From positions 25,194 through 34,257 of the forward strand of contig QHXL01000035.1 in assembly GCA_003222935.1 (NCBI GenBank): a stretch of DNA of 9,064 nt, written 5' to 3'. The DNA comes from Acidobacteriota bacterium. GTDB lineage: Bacteria; Acidobacteriota; Blastocatellia; Pyrinomonadales; Pyrinomonadaceae. Shown here piece by piece: positions 7,184-9,064 of the stretch; positions within the stretch are counted from its first letter, which is position 1, and every line of letters starts with the position of its first letter. The position numbers and the translations under genes were made by a program. The notes under the pieces were generated by a model. It had not been told where the DNA came from. It did not search any database and worked only from the letters and a program-made list of their open reading frames with translations.

Positions 7184-7690
7184 CTATTCCTTGAACTTAA
7201 AGCCGGTGACTTCCATCTTGATGTTCGCGCGGTCGTCCGTCTCTTTCATTCCTTCCAACATAACATTCACCGACATCGTTTTGTTCGTTGCCAACTCGGG
7301 TTGCCTGGTAGGAATAACTATTACCGTCCGCTGCTTCACTGGTTGACCTTGATGATCAACAACAGCGGCGCGAATCTCGAGTCCGCTTAACGCCTTGCCG
7401 TGAAGGTTATGAACTGTGGTCGACAATGTCATCACTATATCGCCGAGCGCGCGTTTTGCTTCGGTGGCTTCGGGCGGATCCAGGAAGACTTTATCCTTGT
7501 TTGCGTCAAACTCTGCCGACCCGGGTCTGATTGCACCCTGTAGCGTGGGCTCTCCCGTCGTCGTGCGACCGGAGCGCATGAGAACAAAAAAGAAGAGAGC
7601 GATTACAACAGCTGCCGCGATTGCCACGATGATAATCATCAGGCTGCGCGACTCTGTTCGAGGATCTTGTCGCCGTTCAGAATTTGTCAT
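7184..7690 (-). CDS. Single-pass membrane protein with extracytoplasmic beta domain, function unknown
   Basis: From ATG 7688-7690 this gives 168 residues beginning MTNSERRQDPRTESRS. One TM helix follows (about 18-40, LMIIIVAIAAAVVIALFFFV). Then comes a linker (GRTTTGEPTLQGAIRPGSAEF) and a domain that alternates in beta fashion: VMTLSTTVHNLHGKALSGLE, IRAAVVDHQGQPVKQRTVIV, TRQPELATNKTMSVNV, ending VTGFKFKE. The pattern 'relation between N-H-GKALSGLEIRAAVVD and a later strand' recalls FxLYD-like immunoglobulin-type domains, but I do not recognise the family with confidence. A TTG at 7729 would add 13 residues and has AAGGA about ten bases upstream, so it is a real alternative start; I prefer the ATG because the DPRTESRS segment looks like a natural N-terminus. 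It precedes the frameshifted membrane gene on the same strand by 98 nt, so co-transcription is possible. Confidence 0.72.
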   Translation of the reverse strand: MTNSERRQDPRTESRSLMIIIVAIAAAVVIALFFFVLMRSGRTTTGEPTLQGAIRPGSAEFDANKDKVFLDPPEATEAKRALGDIVMTLSTTVHNLHGKALSGLEIRAAVVDHQGQPVKQRTVIVIPTRQPELATNKTMSVNVMLEGMKETDDRANIKMEVTGFKFKE

Positions 7691-7821
7691 GGTGTTTGGG
7701 ATTGTAGATACGGAAAAATCGTTTTGCAATGCAGTCTATTCCTTCACTTAAGTTTGTTTTGAAGGGTTTTAGACTCCTAAGAATCACGCTTGTTCCCTCT
7801 AATGACCAACCTAAGCAATGA

Positions 7822-8205
7822 CTATTGCCCCAGCAACTTCGCGATCAATTTTTCTAATTCATTGAAGTCGATCGGTTTTGTGATGTAGCGGTTGCATCCT
7901 GCGGCAAGGGCTTCAGTCTGAAAATCAGATGTGTCGTGGGCAGATACGGCAATTATCGGAGTAGCCTGCAGACCGGGGATTTGGCGTATTAAGCGGGTCG
8001 CAGCCAAGCCATCAATGATTGGTAAACTGAGGTCCATAAGGATGAGGGCTGGAGTTTCCTCGCGTGCCAACTGCACAGCTTCCTCACCATTTCGAGCTTC
8101 AACCACCGAGTAGCTTGCCATTTCCAAGAGGCGTCGCATCATGAATCGGTTGTCTTCGGTGTCCTCGACAAGCAGTACTTTCAAGGCTTCGGTATGAGTA
8201 TCCAT
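7822..8205 (-). CDS. Stand-alone CheY-like response regulator
   Basis: This 127-residue single receiver domain has no output domain. Its key residues are all present: acidic pocket E14 and D15 in LLVEDTEDN, phospho-acceptor D58 in ILMDLSLPIIDG, the Ser/Thr switch S88 in IIAVSAHD, and K110 in YITKPIDF. The ending (ELEKLIAKLLGQ) is the normal last helix of the fold, so the gene is complete. Such domains pass or receive phosphate through a partner histidine protein, or act by protein contact. The plus-strand gene at 8404, which encodes a histidine-kinase-like protein, is divergent from it across 198 nt and is the obvious candidate partner. The ATG at 8203-8205 has no clear ribosome site. The receiver call is certain; the partner is inference. 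Confidence 0.96.
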   Translation of the reverse strand: MDTHTEALKVLLVEDTEDNRFMMRRLLEMASYSVVEARNGEEAVQLAREETPALILMDLSLPIIDGLAATRLIRQIPGLQATPIIAVSAHDTSDFQTEALAAGCNRYITKPIDFNELEKLIAKLLGQ

Positions 8206-8403
8206 AGTACTTTAGTGCCCTTACACCAACTCCAAGTTGTTGATTTTACTGTATCACTAGAATACGCCGAGCTTTTTTGCTAACATCCCGCACTGAAATA
8301 CGACACATCGGAGCGAGCTCTAAGCGTCTATTTCATACACTCGTGCGAACGCGGGATTCCCCTACCGGCGATGGCCCCAAGAAGCTAAGAGAGAGTTAGC
8401 CCC
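8206..8403. promoter_or_regulatory. Divergent intergenic region, presumed promoters for both flanking genes
   Basis: This 198-nt gap separates the response regulator (minus) from the kinase-like gene (plus), so promoters for both must lie here or upstream of it. An AT-rich stretch at 8240-8275 is the best place for one, but I see no convincing -35/-10 pair with proper spacing on either strand. A short CAACT-CCA-AGTTG inverted repeat (8227-8239) lies nearer the response regulator. The purine run AAGAGAGAG (8387-8395), ending eight bases before ATG 8404, is a plausible ribosome site for the plus-strand gene. Confidence 0.35.
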
Positions 8404-9064
8404 ATGAAGTCTTTAATGACAAGGACAGATGACGGAGGTACGCTCCAAGATATCGGTCGAGCCTCAATTCAAATTGTCCATGACCTCAAGAACCAACTAA
8501 ACGGTCTCAAACTCTATGCCACTTTCCTTCGGAAGCGAATCGAAAAAAATGAACGCCCCGAAGACGAACAGGAAACCATCGTCAAATTGATCGCTGGATT
8601 GGATCGGGCAGCCAACGACCTTTCAACCATCGTTCAGTACGGTAGGGAGATCGAACTCAAAAAACAACCCGGCTTCGATCTCCAGAAGGTAATGCGTTCA
8701 ATTTGTGCGGACTTCAATGACCGATCATGTCCGGTTGTTTGTGAGTCAGACTCCGATCCTTTGCAGGGAAATCTCGACCCAACGAAGGTTACCGAAGCGC
8801 TCAATTGGATCTCCACGGTCGCTCTTAAGTACCGCAAGAATGACAATGGCGACAGTGGAATTACAGTTTTAGTGAAGCGATCTGACGAACCGTCAGACGC
8901 GGCGACAGTTCAATGGTCGGGGCTGAGTCAAATCGACCACGACCCATTCCGATCATTTGCAGGCAGTGATGAGATCCGAATGTCGATGGCGGCCAAGATT
9001 ATCGAGGCCCACGGCGGTTCGGTGCAGTATGACGAAGATCGAATCGCAATTACTTTACCCCTAA
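8404..9064 (+). CDS. Histidine-kinase-like protein with degenerate ATPase domain; candidate ChpT/Spo0B-type phosphotransferase (3' end outside window)
   Basis: ATG 8404 follows an in-frame TAA (8386-8388) and a purine-rich ribosome site. The frame stays open for 220 codons to the window edge, where it reads IAITLPL, the usual last strand of a kinase domain. Residues 17-48 look like the first dimerisation helix, with the acceptor region IVHDLKNQLNGLKL (H26). Residues 53-87 form the partner helix, ending in IVQYGREIEL. The following domain is kinase-like in outline (GNLDPTKVTEALNWI near 122-136; AAKIIEAHGGSV near 196-207) but lacks the nucleotide-binding signatures. The N-box Asn (NLLxNA) is replaced in ISTVALKY (Val139), the G1 DxGxG position reads WSGLSQ, and the GLGL box reads IRMSMA. 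There is no sensor or TM segment. With H intact and ATP binding doubtful, phosphotransfer rather than kinase activity is likely. A plain soluble kinase with an unusual domain remains possible. Confidence 0.8.
   Translation, partial: MKSLMTRTDDGGTLQDIGRASIQIVHDLKNQLNGLKLYATFLRKRIEKNERPEDEQETIVKLIAGLDRAANDLSTIVQYGREIELKKQPGFDLQKVMRSICADFNDRSCPVVCESDSDPLQGNLDPTKVTEALNWISTVALKYRKNDNGDSGITVLVKRSDEPSDAATVQWSGLSQIDHDPFRSFAGSDEIRMSMAAKIIEAHGGSVQYDEDRIAITLPL

Noticed and set aside
7741..7821. Terminator after the response regulator
   Set aside because: Only a weak five-base stem (GATTC/GAGTC type) with no clear U-tract on the minus strand.
8227..8239. CAACT-CCA-AGTTG inverted repeat upstream of the response regulator
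   Set aside because: A five-base stem is too short to claim as an operator without conservation data; noted only in the intergenic entry.
8371..8388. ATG at 8371 as an earlier start of the kinase-like gene
   Set aside because: It is in the same frame but reaches TAA at 8386-8388 after five codons.

Overview
The window looks like a chromosomal stretch from a free-living bacterium with balanced base composition and few clear Shine-Dalgarno sites. Several gene families resemble those I associate with soil Acidobacteriota (Blastocatellia/Pyrinomonas-like): PTPS-related/YfhO-like membrane proteins, a permease-TPR-ATPase ABC module, and GT-C-like membrane proteins. That placement comes from remembered family resemblance, not from a search. 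I see no rRNA, tRNA, transposase, phage gene or CRISPR array.

Left part (3-5163, plus strand): an apparently co-directional block. It starts with the C-terminal part of a polytopic membrane protein cut by the window edge. A full-length paralogue follows, overlapping it by ATGA. Then come an ABC-2 type permease, a membrane-anchored TPR protein that starts on the base after the permease stop, and an ABC ATPase that starts within or just after the TPR stop. The last three probably form one exporter; the first two are probably envelope glycan or lipid-linked sugar enzymes.

Middle (5164-7690): a 69-nt nested palindrome sits exactly between the convergent ABC ATPase and a minus-strand membrane gene. 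That membrane gene is split by a frameshift. Its N-terminus, with a TM helix and an HPDEVAY loop, lies at 6930-7085 in one frame, and the rest lies at 5242-6921 in another frame that has no normal start codon. Upstream on the same strand is a small single-pass membrane protein of unknown function (7184-7690).

Right part (7822-9064): a stand-alone CheY-like response regulator (minus) is divergent from a plus-strand histidine-kinase-like protein that runs off the window end. The latter keeps the phospho-acceptor His region, but its ATPase-like domain lacks recognisable N, G1 and G2 motifs, so it looks more like a ChpT/Spo0B-type phosphotransferase than a kinase. The pair may be a small phosphorelay module.

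The points most worth a second look are the degenerate kinase/response-regulator pair, the nested palindrome, and the frameshifted membrane gene.
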